A DNA stretch of 64,000 nt from Phyllostachys edulis (GCA_036346405.1 CM070546.1:110673684-110737683), one strand, 5' to 3'; shown: positions 24,561-36,734, counted from the first letter of the stretch. Notes: generated from the letters alone by a model not told the origin. Program-made: numbers and translations.

Positions 24561-25194
24561 CGACGAGATTAAAACCTCTATGTATTAATTTAAATACATA
24601 GAAAGACCATACGTCTCCATGGTCGTAACCCATAAAGCTAGCGACCTCCTTTGGTCGTAAGGATTCGAGAGGTTACACGATGGGTATCTGGTGGGACTAG
24701 GTTCCACCGGTGGTCGCTTCGGAAATCTTTGTGAACAAGTACCAATAACAGTATGATGAATGGAACCGTGCTAAGCGTTCCATAACTTACGATGACATAC
24801 AAGACTCGACGATAAACCACCTTGTGGTTAAATGTCTCACAAATATTTAACCGCAAGGCGCTTAGCACATTGTTAACTACCTTGAACCTCCGACCGCTTG
24901 TAACGTTTCATCGTGGCGTCTTCTCCGTGGGTAGCTTCTTTGTCTCTTGGGAGTTATTTAAATGGTGAAGCGCAGAAGACGAGGAGGGATATATACGCAA
25001 CAGCAAACAACTGAAGGCAACACAGAAGCCGAAGCAGTAGTATTCAATACATTCAGTGTAATTGGAGATAGTCCCTAGTCAAGTCTTGTAAACCCAGTTC
25101 ATATAAATAAAGAGCAGCCCCTATTCTCTTCGAAGATACTCTACGTCATTTTCCTCCTTCTATTTTCATAAGATCGGCGATTAGATCGTCGACA
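24561..25194 (+). repeat. Gypsy 3' LTR
   Basis: 634 bp from CGACGAGATTAAAACC to GATCGTCGACA. It is preceded by a short purine-rich AAAGTTAGGGGCTAGC. The terminal TG is mutated to CG. It aligns along its length with the 5' LTR, with scattered substitutions and small indels. Confidence 0.93.
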
Positions 25195-25199
25195 AGGCA

Positions 25200-25719
25200 T
25201 TGCTGTTCTTATTTGTTTGATGTTTGCACTTGTACAAGATGGATAATTTTTTCCTTTATGTTTGGACTATATGTCTAGATTTCATCTTCTGGTGCTTTTT
25301 TACAAAGTTTTTGAGCATATTAACTCAACCCATTGGTTAAGCAGTGGTGATCAATGTTATATACTGATCTGGTGAATTTTATTAGTTTAGAGCCTTTTAA
25401 AAGCATTAGAGGAAACACCATTTAATCAGACATTGTGCAAATTGCATAGAAGCTATTTGTGCAAGTCTTACATTGTTTCAAGTTTTATGAAGAGAATATA
25501 GTGGCAATTGTGGGCATTGCATAGTTGCTCCATCTTATGCTCGAATTTGCATATGGTGGACCAAGGAAGCATAGTTCTATAGAGATATCGATATTTAGTG
25601 ATTACAAGAAACAAAGCGGAAGAGCAAACACATATGCAAAAAAAAAAAAAAATCTGACAAAGCTACATTTTGATTTGCAATAAACCATATGCAAAATTTG
25701 CATACATTTTGTATCTTAC
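25200..25719. other. Helitron interior, non-coding
   Basis: A/T-rich stretch directly after the gypsy target duplication. No coding segment is recognised; it is intron-like in composition and may be the continuation of the RS-like fragment interrupted at 13319. Confidence 0.4.
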
Positions 25720-25789
25720 CTTCCACCACATATAGTAATAACCCATTGCTCCAAGCGCATTTGTTGGCGGTATGTAAGATGATAAACCG
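25720..25789 (-). pseudogene. Captured exon, DUF1664-like protein
   Basis: A 70-bp exon with intact splice edges: acceptor TTTTTCAG before 25789 and donor GTAAGATAC after 25720 on the minus strand. It reads LSSYIPPTNALGAMGYYYMW then WK. The phrase (N)ALGAMGYYYMWWK matches what I recall of plant DUF1664 proteins of unknown function, where LGALGYGYMWWK sits in the middle. Only one exon is present. The assignment is by motif memory; a database search would settle it. Confidence 0.55.
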
Positions 25790-26156
25790 CTGAAAAAGGA
25801 ATGCATATGAGACAAAATAAAATAAAATGCAAGAGTCGAAAAAAAAACATTAAAATGAAAGGGGTAAGTAGTCTGCTTTGTCATAGGTTTGTAAATGTTG
25901 TGAGAAAACAAATTGAATATTACCAAACATTATTATCCCACTTGGTATTAAACCGCTATAAGTGACCAATCTAAGTGTCTCAAATTGTCACTTTGAAGCA
26001 CTTTGGATTCATGAATCATTCATTGTCAAAACAATGATGCACACCCTTTCATGAGTTTTAGCAAAAGTATGACTACGACCTCCTTTCAGCTGTGAATCTT
26101 GTGAGGATAGTAGAGTGCGGGCTTAAGTAACTATCTATCTAAACTTATTTGAACAT

Positions 26157-26547
26157 TCATGAATAATCAAAGTAAAAGCGTAACAAAAACTCACATGCAA
26201 TTGAGTTCTTTGCATAGCTTTGTATGAGAGTCAAAACTAAAAATGGTATGAAGATGGGATCAACCGGTACATACCTCCGAGTCGAGTTGCCACTCAATAT
26301 GGTAATGGGCCTTGATAAATTTAAATCTCGACTTATTGGGCTAACTTCGAATCTAGTATCAAGCACCAACACGCATAAAAAATAAAAGCGACCAGTTACA
26401 AGTGGTTTCTTGAAATTGAAGGCCACAAATGTAACTTCCTGCATTTCTTGATGCCAAGATACAATAAATATAAACAATCGTGCATACCGAGCTTGAAGAA
26501 GGGCAATGTCGTAGGGGCTTGAACCTTCTCCTTGATTTACCCTTCAT
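26157..26547 (-). pseudogene. Exon-like captured segments, unassigned
   Basis: Two open stretches end at donor-like sites on the minus strand. One (about 26483-26545) reads EGSSPYDIALLQAR before GTATGCACG. The other (about 26273-26365) reads RFEVSPISRDLNLSRPITIL before GTATGTACC. Composition and splice edges look like real exons, but the source gene or genes are not recognised. Confidence 0.35.
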
Positions 26548-26768
26548 GAGCTCCTAATAGCGAGAAAAACACATCATTCTCCTTCAATAAACATCTATGA
26601 TTTTGAAGGCCAACATGAATTATTACAAGTGAAAGCTGCACAATATATCATCAAAGCCATTGCCATATCACCTTGGCAACCCGTAGTCAGAATCTAAGGA
26701 AGAAAATGTTAATGTATAAGAGCATAACAAGATTTTACAAGCTTCTGATAAGTGATATGTGCGAGTAC

Positions 26769-26910
26769 CTTGTTGAAGTGGTCATACTGCCGATTACCAA
26801 GACCAAACACAGCATATTGGAGGTCATTCAACCAGGCAGCCCTCTCATTTCCCTCTGTAAACCATTTGTAGAACCTAGCAGCATTGTCAGTTGGCTCACC
26901 ATCTCCATAC
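26769..26910 (-). pseudogene. CPR: Captured NADPH-cytochrome P450 reductase exon
   Basis: A 142-bp exon with acceptor ATTTCAG before 26910 and donor GTACTCGC after 26769. It reads YGDGEPTDNAARFYKW, then NDLQYAVFGLGNRQYDHFNK. This is the highly conserved FMN-binding part of plant cytochrome P450 reductase, which passes electrons from NADPH to P450s at the ER. The frame is fully open and well preserved. No other reductase exon was found on either side, so this is a single captured exon carried in the Helitron. Confidence 0.88.
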
Positions 26911-27715
26911 CTGAAATGTTAACAAAGCTAATATTACCTTGGTGTTAGGTTTGACCTTAACCTCCTGACCTCGAACCCCAACCCAACCAAGTTGCCTCCT
27001 CGCCCAAATTCTTGCACAGGCAGAAAGACAAAATAATCAAACCAAGAACAGAGGTACTATGCTACTGAACGACTGAATTATGTAGAAGGCCAGAGATATG
27101 ACAATTAATAAAAGAGGAACTAATCAAAGAATCATATCAACATAATGAAAGTCACATAATGAAAGTCTATAGTTCAATACAATAAAGGACACATGCACAC
27201 AAAAAGGAAGTATAATTTCTCAAAATTTTTTACCTCGAGGCCATGGTGATCAAGCGAAGACGACTTCTAGTGAGAACTTCTTTGTTATACCTTCTTTGAG
27301 ATCGGCCAATGGCAAATTTTCTCTCTGACCTTGCAAAGATGCTTTCTTATGTGTTGGAGATCAATTTATTCTTTGACTCGTGACCAAGAGTGCGTTCTTG
27401 ACTCTTGACCCACAGCGAGTTACCCGGAGCTTGACACAATGGAAAGCGATGAGCGGTGGCCGTCAGCAGTTCCAGCGGCCGAGTATAGCCTCAGCAGTGG
27501 GGGAGAATTTGGCTTAACCTCCTAGAAAACAAAGAATTCATTGGAATACATCTTACTCACCAGATCTCATAAAAAAACATGACGAATTACAAAAATTAGG
27601 AGTAAACTACCAAATCCATGTACGATGCATCTCCAAAATTAAAATGTAAGCAAACACAACAATAAATCACATAATCGGGAAATCATCTCATGCTCTCCCC
27701 ACATCCGCTGGTTTC
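26911..27715. other. Helitron interior, non-coding
   Basis: No coding segment is recognised. Around 27230-27330 is a stretch that could be a degraded exon, but no frame is convincing. Confidence 0.35.
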
Positions 27716-28240
27716 ATGCTCCAATCGGTAACCGCCGACGGCAGCAGTTTATGGCAGAGGCCAAGATCGTCGGTTGGTTACCGTATTTCGGGCGTCAAGG
27801 AGGCGGCGTGCATGTGGACCACACCGTCTTCACCCCGCGCCTCACCCTCTCAACCCACCCCTCGCCGCCTTCACATCGCATTCAGATCCGGACAGGGCGC
27901 CGCTGCTCGCGGCAGCAGAGAATGCGAGGGGAGGAGGTGACGGGTGGGCTCGTATCGTGGCCGGATGCGGGGCGGACGAAGAGGGGGGAAGGCGATTGTC
28001 GCGAGGGGCTTAGGGAGGAGGGGAGGCGACGCACGGAGTGGGTGCGCTTGGAGGAGGAGGCAGTGGAGGCGAAGAAGGACACCTGGATGGTCACGTAGGG
28101 ATCGCTGGTTGTGGAAGCGTTGGACATCTTCTTTGCCGATGGCGCGGTGATTCTGGACCGAGGAGGTCGTTGACCCTCTTGGAGAACATGTCCTTGTTGG
28201 GGAGGTTCCGTCGTCGTACACCGGATGTCGAGGCTGCCGT
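27716..28240 (-). pseudogene. GC-rich captured segment, split by CACTA (part 1)
   Basis: GC-rich and open in several frames on both strands. On the minus strand it contains SDPYVTIQVSFFAST and long Ser/Pro-rich runs. Without the CACTA element it is continuous with 37167-37985. It resembles the 5' exon and leader of a grass gene but is not identified; the compositional bias makes the frame uncertain. Confidence 0.3.
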
Positions 28241-28265
28241 CACTACTACGTAAATGCTATCTTGG

Positions 28266-28555
28266 GCCTTTGATCACGAGCGGTTCGCCGAAACCATCAG
28301 TATTAAACACAATCTCGAGCGGTTTTTGTTACCCACCGCTCGTGTTATTCTCGCGCTAAAACCGTGCGTGAAGATGTCATATCACGAGACGGTTCATATT
28401 TGGAACCGTCGTGATAATACCCAATATCACGACGGTTTTTTAAAACCGTCGTGATACTTCACGAGCGGTTCCAAACATGAACCGCTCGTGATATTGCCCA
28501 ATATCACGAGCGGGTTTTGTTAAAACCGTCGTGATAATTAACTCATCACGAGACG
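28266..28555. repeat. CACTA left subterminal repeat block
   Basis: Repeated, often inverted, copies of ATCACGAGCGGTT / AACCGTCGTGAT at about 20-40 bp spacing. In En/Spm elements such arrays are the binding sites of the element's own DNA-binding protein. Confidence 0.85.
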
Positions 28556-29220
28556 TATATATATAGCTCCGCCTCCCCGCCAAAACAGATATAGTCTTCT
28601 TGATCTCCATATCTCTGGCGCTACGATAGGTCCATCGCCGTTGCGTGCGGTTTGAGTACATCGCCTCACCGAGCCGGCTGGTCCATTTCACCAGTATATT
28701 GTCGTTGAGAGCTTGCCGCCGCCTCTGTTCACCGATCGGCGACCACCAGCGCCTTGGACCTTCCCGACTTTCATTGACACCTTCCTCGTGATCGAGGTGA
28801 GATCTTGAAGCATAAGCATCCTTTAATTTGAGTAGTTTGAGCGTTTACTTGAAATCGCTAGTTTCAGCGCCTCCATGTGGGACATCACCGTCGGTTCGCC
28901 TTAGGCGAGCCTTAGGGCCGAGAGCCGCGACTATATAGCAATGCGATGTCACCCTAAGCCCGATTTGAGCTTCAAATTAATCCTCTGTTTTTAATCATTT
29001 AGTTAATAAACTAACGAGTCTATGACATGTGGGACCGCCATAGATTTTATAAATAAAATCATGAAATAAAAATGAGTCACTAACAAGTAGGGCCCACATG
29101 TAAGTTAATAAAATCCAAAAATGAAAAAATAAAAAATCGTAATTAAGCCTCGGAAAATACTACGCTTCGAAAGTCATCACCCTTTTATTTATTTTCGGGG
29201 TTTTCAATACGAACCGTGTG

Positions 29221-32200
29221 ATGGACGAAGTTGGATGTACACCGAGAACCGTGTGAGTGAAGAGTACATTAATGGCGTGTCTGCTTTTACAAGAGGCCGA
29301 GGAGGATATGTTGAATAAGGCGGAATATATGTCTTGTCCATGCATTGGCTGCGAGAATCGAAGATGTTTAACAACCGAGCGCAGATCAAAGCACACTTGA
29401 TTGAAGGGGTTTCAAAAGGGTTATACATGTTGGACCACCACGGTGAAGAGCATATTATCTGAAGTCAATGATATGCATATTATACAGAAGTCAACGATAT
29501 GTTGCTGAATGATGTCGATTGTGGTTCCGATTCGGATAGGTCGCACGATGACAATCTAGATCGATGTTTCAGCGATGCGAAGGGAGCTGTGATGAGAGGG
29601 AGTATGTTCAATTCGGGCGTGATGGAGGACTCAGAGAAACCTTTGTTCCCGGCCGCAAGTCGGAATACACAAGGTTGTCATCCGTGCTTAAACCTCTGAA
29701 ATTGAAGGCAAGCAACGGTTGGTCAGACAAGAGTTTCACTGATTTGTTAGGTCTCTTAGCGGACATGCTTAGGAGAAATGAGTTGCCCAAAACCACCTAC
29801 AAAGCCAAAAGGTTCTTTGTCCATTGGGAATGGAAGTAGAAAGAATACATGCATGTCCGAACGATCAGATCCTCTACTGTAACGAGTATACAAACATGCA
29901 TGTATGTCCGTGTGCAACGCATCCCGATACAAGCGTAAAAGCAATCGATGACGACGAGGAATCGAGGTGAAGAAAGGACCTCTGCTAAGGTGGCGTGGTA
30001 TCTTCTGTAATTCCCCGTTTGAAGCGGTTTTGCGAACCCAAAGAATGCAAAAGCGCCAGATTGGCACTCGAGGAGCGTAAGAATGACGGAAAGTTAAGAC
30101 ACCTGCTGATTCCGCCCGGTGGAGAAACATCGATAGGAGGTTTGCGGACTTGGTGCGAACCGAGGAATATAAGGTTTGGATTGAGTCTGGATGGAATGAA
30201 TCCTTTCGGTAACATGAGCGGCCGACATAGCACTTGGCCCGTGGCGCTCTGTATCTACAACCTTCCTCCTTGGTTGTGTATGAAGCGGAAGTATATTTTG
30301 TTGTCGATACTTATCCAAGGGCCAAGCAACATGGGAATGATATTGATGTGTACCTAGCACCATTGATGGAAGATCTAAAAATATCGTGGATTGAAGGGTG
30401 CGGTATGGGATGCGTACAAGCGAGAGAACTTCACTTTACGTTCCTTGTTGTTACGCACCATAAATGATTATCCCGCCTTGCTAATCTGTCGGGCGAGTAC
30501 AAAAGGGCCAAGGCCTGTACTCACTTTGCTTAGATGATACCGAGAGTGTGTGGTGAATCACTCGCGCAAAACCGTGTACATGCGTCATCGTAGGTTCCTT
30601 GGAGGGCTCACCCATACCGCAGGATGAAGAAACAATTGACGGAGAGAAGGAGGACAGATTCGGCTCCAAGGCATTTAAGCGAAAAGAGGTCTATGATATG
30701 GTTAAGAATTTAGATGTTGTGCTTGGAAAGGGATGTAAATCGAGGACAAGTAAGAAGAACATGTGGAAGAAGAGATCAATATTTTGGGACTTACCTTATT
30801 GGGAGCACCTAGAAGTTCGCCTTCGCATCGACGTCATGCATGTAGAGAAGAATGTATGTGATGACTTGATTGGTCTCTTCATGAACATTCGTGACAAAAC
30901 AAAGGATGGTGTCAACGCGGCTTGACTTGGTTGATATGGACATCGACTGAGTTAGCACCAACAAGGACCGATAAAGGACGAACGTACCTTCCCTCGCTTG
31001 TTACACTCTGTCGAAGGCCAAGAGAACCGAATGTGCGGTGCTTGCATGGCGTGAAAGTTCCGTCCGGTTATTCGCCAACATGAAGAAACTTGTTTCGATA
31101 AAAGATTTGAAGTTAATTGGCATGAAGTCTCATGATTGTCATGTGTTGATGACACAAATGCTCCTGTTGCAATTAGAAGTATTTTGCCGATCAAGGTCAG
31201 AGACAATCATGAAATTTGTATATTTTTTAACACAATTGCTCGAAGGTCATCGATCTCGAATGACTAGATGCTCTGCAGACGAGGTGGTGACGATACTATG
31301 TGATCTTGAGATGTATTTCCCTCCGCCGCTTTTTCGATATCATGGTCCATCTCATTGTTCATATTGTGAGGGAGATAAAGATGTGCGGGCCCGTGTTCCC
31401 ACGTAGCATGTACCCGCTCGAGAGGTTCATGGAATTCTCAAGTCATATGTACGGAATCGATCTCGCCAGAGGGCAAGATCGTCGAAGGTTATGCAACCGA
31501 AGAGGTCATTGAGTTCGCCTCGATTACATGGCTCAGTCGAATCGATGGGTGTGCCTCGATCTCGCCATGAGGGGAGGCTCGAGGGTATCGGGACCATCGG
31601 AAGGAAAGCAATCACTCCAAATATGGATGCGTATGCTCAAGCCCATTTCACGGTCTTGCAACACATGGTGAAGTGTCCTCAGATATCGACCAAAGACAAG
31701 GACGTGCTTCGCAATGTAATCCGCCGCGGCGGATGTTTGGATCACGAGACAACACAATGCATTTGCGGTTCAACCAATGGTTGAAGGAGCGACTTGCTAG
31801 GAGCTCGTCAAGTGATATGCCGACATGGTTGGCAAAAGGACCAACATTTACAGCTTGTAACATGGCGAGGATCTGACATAAATGGGTACACATTCTATAC
31901 GCAGCTCGGGATATAAAAAGCACTAACGATCAGCGTGTCCGTGATAGATGCATTCAAGACCGATAATGAGGAGCTCCTACTATGGGCAAATAGAGGAGAT
32001 ATGGGAGCTCGACCACGTGCTTTTCAAGATCCCCTATTTCGTGCCGTTGGGTCCATCTCCCACGGTGAAGGTCGACAAGCACGGCGTCACTACCGTGGAC
32101 CTCGAACGTGTCGGATACAAAGACGAACCATTCGATCTTGGCAACCAAGTTGTTCAAGTCTTCTATGTTACCGACCGGCAAATAAGAAGCGCCACGTAGT

Positions 32201-32297
32201 TCTTCATGGAAAAAGGAGGATTGTCGGAGTTGAGAATGTAGTGGACGAGGAAGAATACAATCAATTTGATGAGTTGCCTCCTTTGGAAACGGCATAA
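29221..32297 (+). pseudogene. CACTA transposase, tnp2 family, frameshifted
   Basis: The domain order of plant CACTA transposases is legible across frames. An N-terminal transposase-associated domain (about 29221-29460) reads SWMYTENRVSEEYINGV and SCPCIGCENR. The tnp2 core follows (about 29550-31000; LKLKASNGWSDKSFTDLLGL, RLRIDVMHVEKNVCDDLIGL). A DUF4218-like part (about 31085-31510) reads MKSHDCHVLMTQM, CDLEMYFPPPLF and CGPVFPRSMYPLERFMEF. A DUF4216-like part (about 31980-32200) reads YYGQIEEIWELDHVLFKIPY and RVGYKDEPFDL. The protein cuts and moves the element. There are at least six frame changes and several stops, so no full protein is made. Confidence 0.85.
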
Positions 32298-32545
32298 GGG
32301 TCGAGGAAGAAGAACATGACTAAACTAGCTACATACGCGTCGATCATCATGAAGGGCTAATTTTTAAAGATTAATTGAACAATGTGTGTATATGTATATA
32401 CATTACGATGAATGGTTAATTTTAGTTCATTTGAGTTAATTAATTGATTTGTACTTGTGAAATGGATGTGATTGTTTCTCAAATGAATGTGAATTGGATG
32501 TATATACATGTACTTGTTGTCTTTTCTCGCTTGTTTCAGAGGGCA

Positions 32546-32570
32546 TGGCTAGCATTTCTGAGGCTAGCCA
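32546..32570. other. Hairpin in duplicated 3' module, copy 1
   Basis: TGGCTAGC - 9-bp loop - GCTAGCCA, a perfect 8-bp stem just downstream of the tnp2 gene. The same hairpin and about 150 bp of upstream sequence recur at 36677-36701. Confidence 0.8.
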
Positions 32571-32597
32571 ATAAGCGATCGATCTAGATATTAACCA

Positions 32598-32946
32598 ATA
32601 CAAAATAATATCACGAGACGGTTTGAACTACGCATCGTCTCACATGTATATCATGAGCGGTTGTTTATCAAAACCGCTCATGCTATATATATATCACAGA
32701 CGGTTGTTTATTAACACCGCTCGCGATATATCATATATCACGCAGCGGTTCTAAGTTAGAACCGCTCGTGATATCATATATCACGAGCGGTTGTTTATTA
32801 AAACCGCTGCATGATTCATCACATGTCACGAGACGGTTGTTTATTAAAACCGTCGTGATATCGCATATCGCTGCGAGCGGTTCTAAGTTAGAACCGTGCA
32901 GTGATAGTTGCTATCACTGACGGTTCTAATTTAGAACCGTCTGTGA
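32598..32946. repeat. Internal subterminal-type repeat block
   Basis: About a dozen copies of the same CACGAGCGGTT/AACCGTCGTGAT-type motif as at the element's ends, here in the middle, between the two genes. Copies alternate in orientation with TTTATTAAAACC-type spacers. Confidence 0.85.
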
Positions 32947-33453
32947 TGTCCATCCCTATTTACATTCGGACTCTAGCTAGGGTTTGCCGCTACCGCCACT
33001 CTCAAACGATTAAGTTTCTCAACTCCTCTCGCTCCTCCTCCCCCGAGTCTGCCGCACTTGTGCGCTCGCCGCCTCGAGCCAGGCTTCTCCTCCCCGATCC
33101 GTCGGCGCCGCCTCCTCCTCCAGCCAGCGCGCCTCCCCCGAGCCCACTGCGCGCCCCGCCCCGAGCCCGCCGCCTCCTCCCCTCCCCCGAGCCAGCAAGG
33201 CCCCTTCGACGCTCTTTGCTCCGTCTTGCTCCTCGCTCGTCCCGTCTCGTCGACGCCTAAAGGTAACCAATGCCGAAGTTACCGATCGACCCCACGCCCT
33301 TTCTAACTATTTCTATCAATAATCTGTCATGGTCCTTCATGATAATTGTACATGTTTTAGGAATTTGTATTTGTTCTAGTCGATTATTCATATGGTATTT
33401 GTTTTGATATCGCCATCGAATACATTGCAATGATAATTCTATTTCTTGTGAAG

Positions 33454-35545
33454 ATGTCTTCCGCTCATTACGAGTCATCGCGCCTCATGTGTCTCGATGA
33501 TGCACCATCCTCTCGAACAATATCCAACCATGTAGAAGAAGAGGAATATCGAAAAGGCCCACGGGCCGATTTACCATCACGGAGGTCGATCACCGGGACC
33601 CCTATCAATCCTCGCCGAAAGCAAAGATCCGCATTCCGGAGAATGGTCGGAATAGTTGCACGGAACGGGTCAAGATCACCTATGATTCGTGGAAGGTGGT
33701 GCCCGACCATCAAAACCGCATCAGGTTGGCGGAAATTTCGCACCGCTTGAGATCCCGAAGAACTCACGGACTCCGGCGACGACACGCAGCGTTACAGCTG
33801 AGCGTGCAAAGCGTGGAAGAACTTCAAGAGCACGCTTGTCAAGAACTACGGAGAAGGATCTCGCCGCCTTCCACAAGTATCTATTCTTGGAAGAGTCTTG
33901 GGCCGAAGTTTGTGGCGAAGAAGACGACAAATGAATTTAAGAGTGAAAGTGCGGCGCTACGGCCCTCGAGCAAAAACAAGCACCCCACGCACTCGGCATC
34001 ACTGGTATGCGGGTAAAGCCCCGATATGGAGGGATCAGAACAGCAGAAAAGCGGCTTGAATCTCTCCTGCTATTTCGAGATCACTAATGTGCGCTACCGA
34101 CAAAGTGGTTATTTGCGAGGTTATGTATTCGCCCACGGGAAGTGTACTTTCCAAACCCAAGACCGTGAAGTGTCCCAACGCCTGTAAGATATCGAACTAC
34201 CTAGTTTGTAATTACTCCATAACTTCATAGGAAGTGAAATGACATGTCGGGCTATATTGCGATAACGTTGAGTGCACAATCTTCCCAAGGCTCATTCCGG
34301 CAGATAGGGAGAAAGATATACTCTCTGCGGCCCTAGGAAAAAGTGAGCATCAAGATTCGCACGAGAGGCGCCGGTGTTTTTGTTACATGGGAACAATGGT
34401 TCCAAGCGGACTCGGATCGCATCGAGTAGGAAGAGAGCCAAAGCCGAGCACGATGCAAAGCTACGAGAGGATCTTCGTGCATCCTCGAGATGAGCTCTTC
34501 GAAAATTCAATCAATCCTTTGAGGAAAGGATTCGTATGCTCGAGCAAAAGCAGATAGAGACCTTTGAGGAAAGGATTAAGGGATTGCAAATGCGAAGTCG
34601 GTTGGAAGCCCCTACCCCTACTATACCGCTTAGCCACCCCCAAACATCCGAGTAGTGGCGTCCAACCCTAACCCTACCACAATAGGTGATGACAGATTTT
34701 CGTCGATGACATCCGGTAATAATTATTATCTTTGGAATGCTCAATCCATTGATAGGCTGTTGGAGTAGCTAATTTTGTATCGTTATGTACGAGGTGGCTC
34801 TGGTGCAAGCTCCAAGTGAGATATGTCTCTGTTGCCCTAGATCTTTGCTTGGGGCAGTGTATCCATCCCGATCGGAGCTTTGGTGCAGTGCAAATCTAGC
34901 GCCGGGTTTCACAAAAGTGAATGTGGGACGGTGTTTGTGCCAATTTCGAGGTCGCCCCGTGAAAATTCCCCCAAACGATGAGGTCATGACTCTAGGGCAA
35001 GCCGCTGGAACATTCATCCAAATGGCCCAAGGAGGACATCCGCTCGAGCTACTCCGCTCGGTGTCAACTTCACGGAATGTCTCGCAACGGCATCAAGTCC
35101 ACGGACCGACCGCACCGGCTACAGACCGACATGGCAAGGGCCCATTGCATCACATGCATCTACACCTCGTGCTCATCGACTCTTGTGAAGTCGACCTATA
35201 CAAAGCGAGGCGCAAGGGCAAGGGCAAATCAAGACGATCGAGTCCTTTCCTAATATCCCCTTCTTGCCGTTGGTCGGAAATACAAGCCAGGCGTAGTCGT
35301 TGCTCGAGAAGTTAGACAGCCCTACCCTAGGACTGGATTGCACGGAATTGCATGCATGGTACATGGAGCGATCCAACAAGCGGTTGATCAACGATGCTCG
35401 GGTGTCACCGTCAAGTTCAAGGAGCATCATTTTAACCACATGTATCAAGACGCTGTCTTCACGGTGACCTTCGACGACTTGTTCTGTCTCTTCAACTCGA
35501 CGAGCTCGACGCCTCAATCATACGATCTTTCGACACTATAAGTGT
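33454..35545 (+). pseudogene. CACTA second gene, Ptta/En/Spm transposase
   Basis: A GC-rich leader (33000-33260) precedes a frame starting near 33454 (MSSAHYESSRLMCLDD). It continues KGPRADLPSRRSITGTPINP and then, frame-shifted, VVPDHQNRIRL and YGEGSRRLPQ. This matches the layout of the plant Ptta/En/Spm transposase family (PF03004), the TnpA-like partner. A 34785-35541 stretch continues with a zinc-poor middle part. Frameshifts are frequent. Confidence 0.6.
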
Positions 35546-35639
35546 GTACAATCACGGTCAATGTTCGTAATATCGATAAATGTTATATATAACTCCTAGC
35601 TTTTGTATAATAGATACATGATCTGTGAAGCGAAAGAAG

Positions 35640-36497
35640 GAAATCACCGTAGGTTTCCTCCACACGTTGTCTCCGAAAAAGCATCGCGGCGAATGCAACA
35701 TTCGCCGAGAATTACGTTATAGATTTTTTCATGGCTCACCGCAACAAGAAATTCATACTTTTGCCCTACAACGTAAGTAAGTAGTGTTGCACTCTGGCTA
35801 TACTTGTTGATTTGTACTTTATAAGCAACACTAACTTAGGTTTAATGACCATGCCGACATACCGTAGGTTCCATTGGATTCTAATTGTAATTATACCAAA
35901 ACGAAATACGTAATATACCTAGATTCCCTACAGAGGGCCACTCACAACTTCACAACTATCAGGAGTTTAATCATCGTAAACACATTTCTCCATAGAAACT
36001 CTATTGTAGTCTTTCCTTCCTTTGCAATGGCTAAGGCTAACTTCTTGGAGTCACGTGAGGGTGTTCGACGTGTTACATGCTAGAGGATGGAATATCAAGG
36101 GAAGGACGCCGCACATGATCAAAAATTCTGACTTGCTAGCTAGTACACATTAATCCTATATAACACTTCGTAGCAATGCCTCTCGAACTAACCAATTCTA
36201 TTTTTGCGGTGCCAAAGAAATGGCCGTCATAACGTTTGTGGATACTATGTTTACCACAACATGCAACTACTCATCGGTTCGCGATCACCAATGATCCTCG
36301 GGTTTGTCAATCTTTCAACAATTATTTCATATATACTTACCAATTTATATAAGCCCTAATTTAACCTTCATATCGACAAAGTTGCGAACATCATTTGAAG
36401 CTGCGTTGGAGCAGAGCGAGCTCATAAAAATTCGATCACACCTTGCGCCATTCCCTAATGCATGTGTCATAAATCCAAATAGGAGTTTCCACGTGTA
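35640..36497 (+). pseudogene. CACTA second gene, C48 (Ulp1-like) protease tail
   Basis: The catalytic signature of the Ulp1/C48 cysteine protease family is readable across frames. His is in FHWILIVI (codon 35872-35874). Asp is in VIYLDSLQ (35922-35924). Cys is in HNVCGYYVYHNM (36237-36239), with the surrounding CGYYV typical of the family. The gaps between the three residues are right for the fold. Ulp1 proteases cleave SUMO-type conjugates; in plant transposons the domain is often fused to a second ORF and its role there is unclear. The frame is broken, so the copy is inactive. Confidence 0.7.
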
Positions 36498-36676
36498 GCA
36501 GATTGAACTTGATTGAGATAGATTGAACATAATGGCACATGTGTGTAAATTAATGTACATTAATGGTTAAATTTAGTTAATTGATTTGTGAATTGGATGT
36601 GTGCTTGTTTCGAAATGAATGCAATTTTGATGTGCTTCAAATGAATGAGAATTGGATGTGCTTGTTTCAGAGGGCA

Positions 36677-36701
36677 TGGCTAGCATTTCTGAGGCTAGCC
36701 A
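36677..36701. other. Hairpin in duplicated 3' module, copy 2
   Basis: The same TGGCTAGC...GCTAGCCA hairpin as at 32546-32570, here downstream of the second gene and ahead of the right subterminal block. Confidence 0.8.
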
Positions 36702-36734
36702 ATAAACGTAAATAGATTTAGCAATGCAAAGACT

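Larger units (their letters stand above)
13324..25194 (+). mobile_element. Ty3/gypsy LTR retrotransposon, Tat-type, 11.9 kb
   Basis: A complete insertion with target duplication AGGCA at 13319-13323 and 25195-25199, LTRs at 13324-13951 and 24561-25194, and a TGGCGCCGT-type primer site right after the left LTR. The order gag, protease, RT, RNase H, second RNase H, integrase is Ty3/gypsy. The plant-type second RNase H domain and a long 3' region with antisense coding sequence point to the Tat group (RIRE2/Grande-like). The reading frames are broken many times, so it is not autonomous now. Confidence 0.93.

Noticed and set aside
26157..26545. Protease (DEG15-like) assignment for the YDIALLQ exon
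   Set aside because: Resemblance limited to a short phrase found in many serine proteases; left unassigned.
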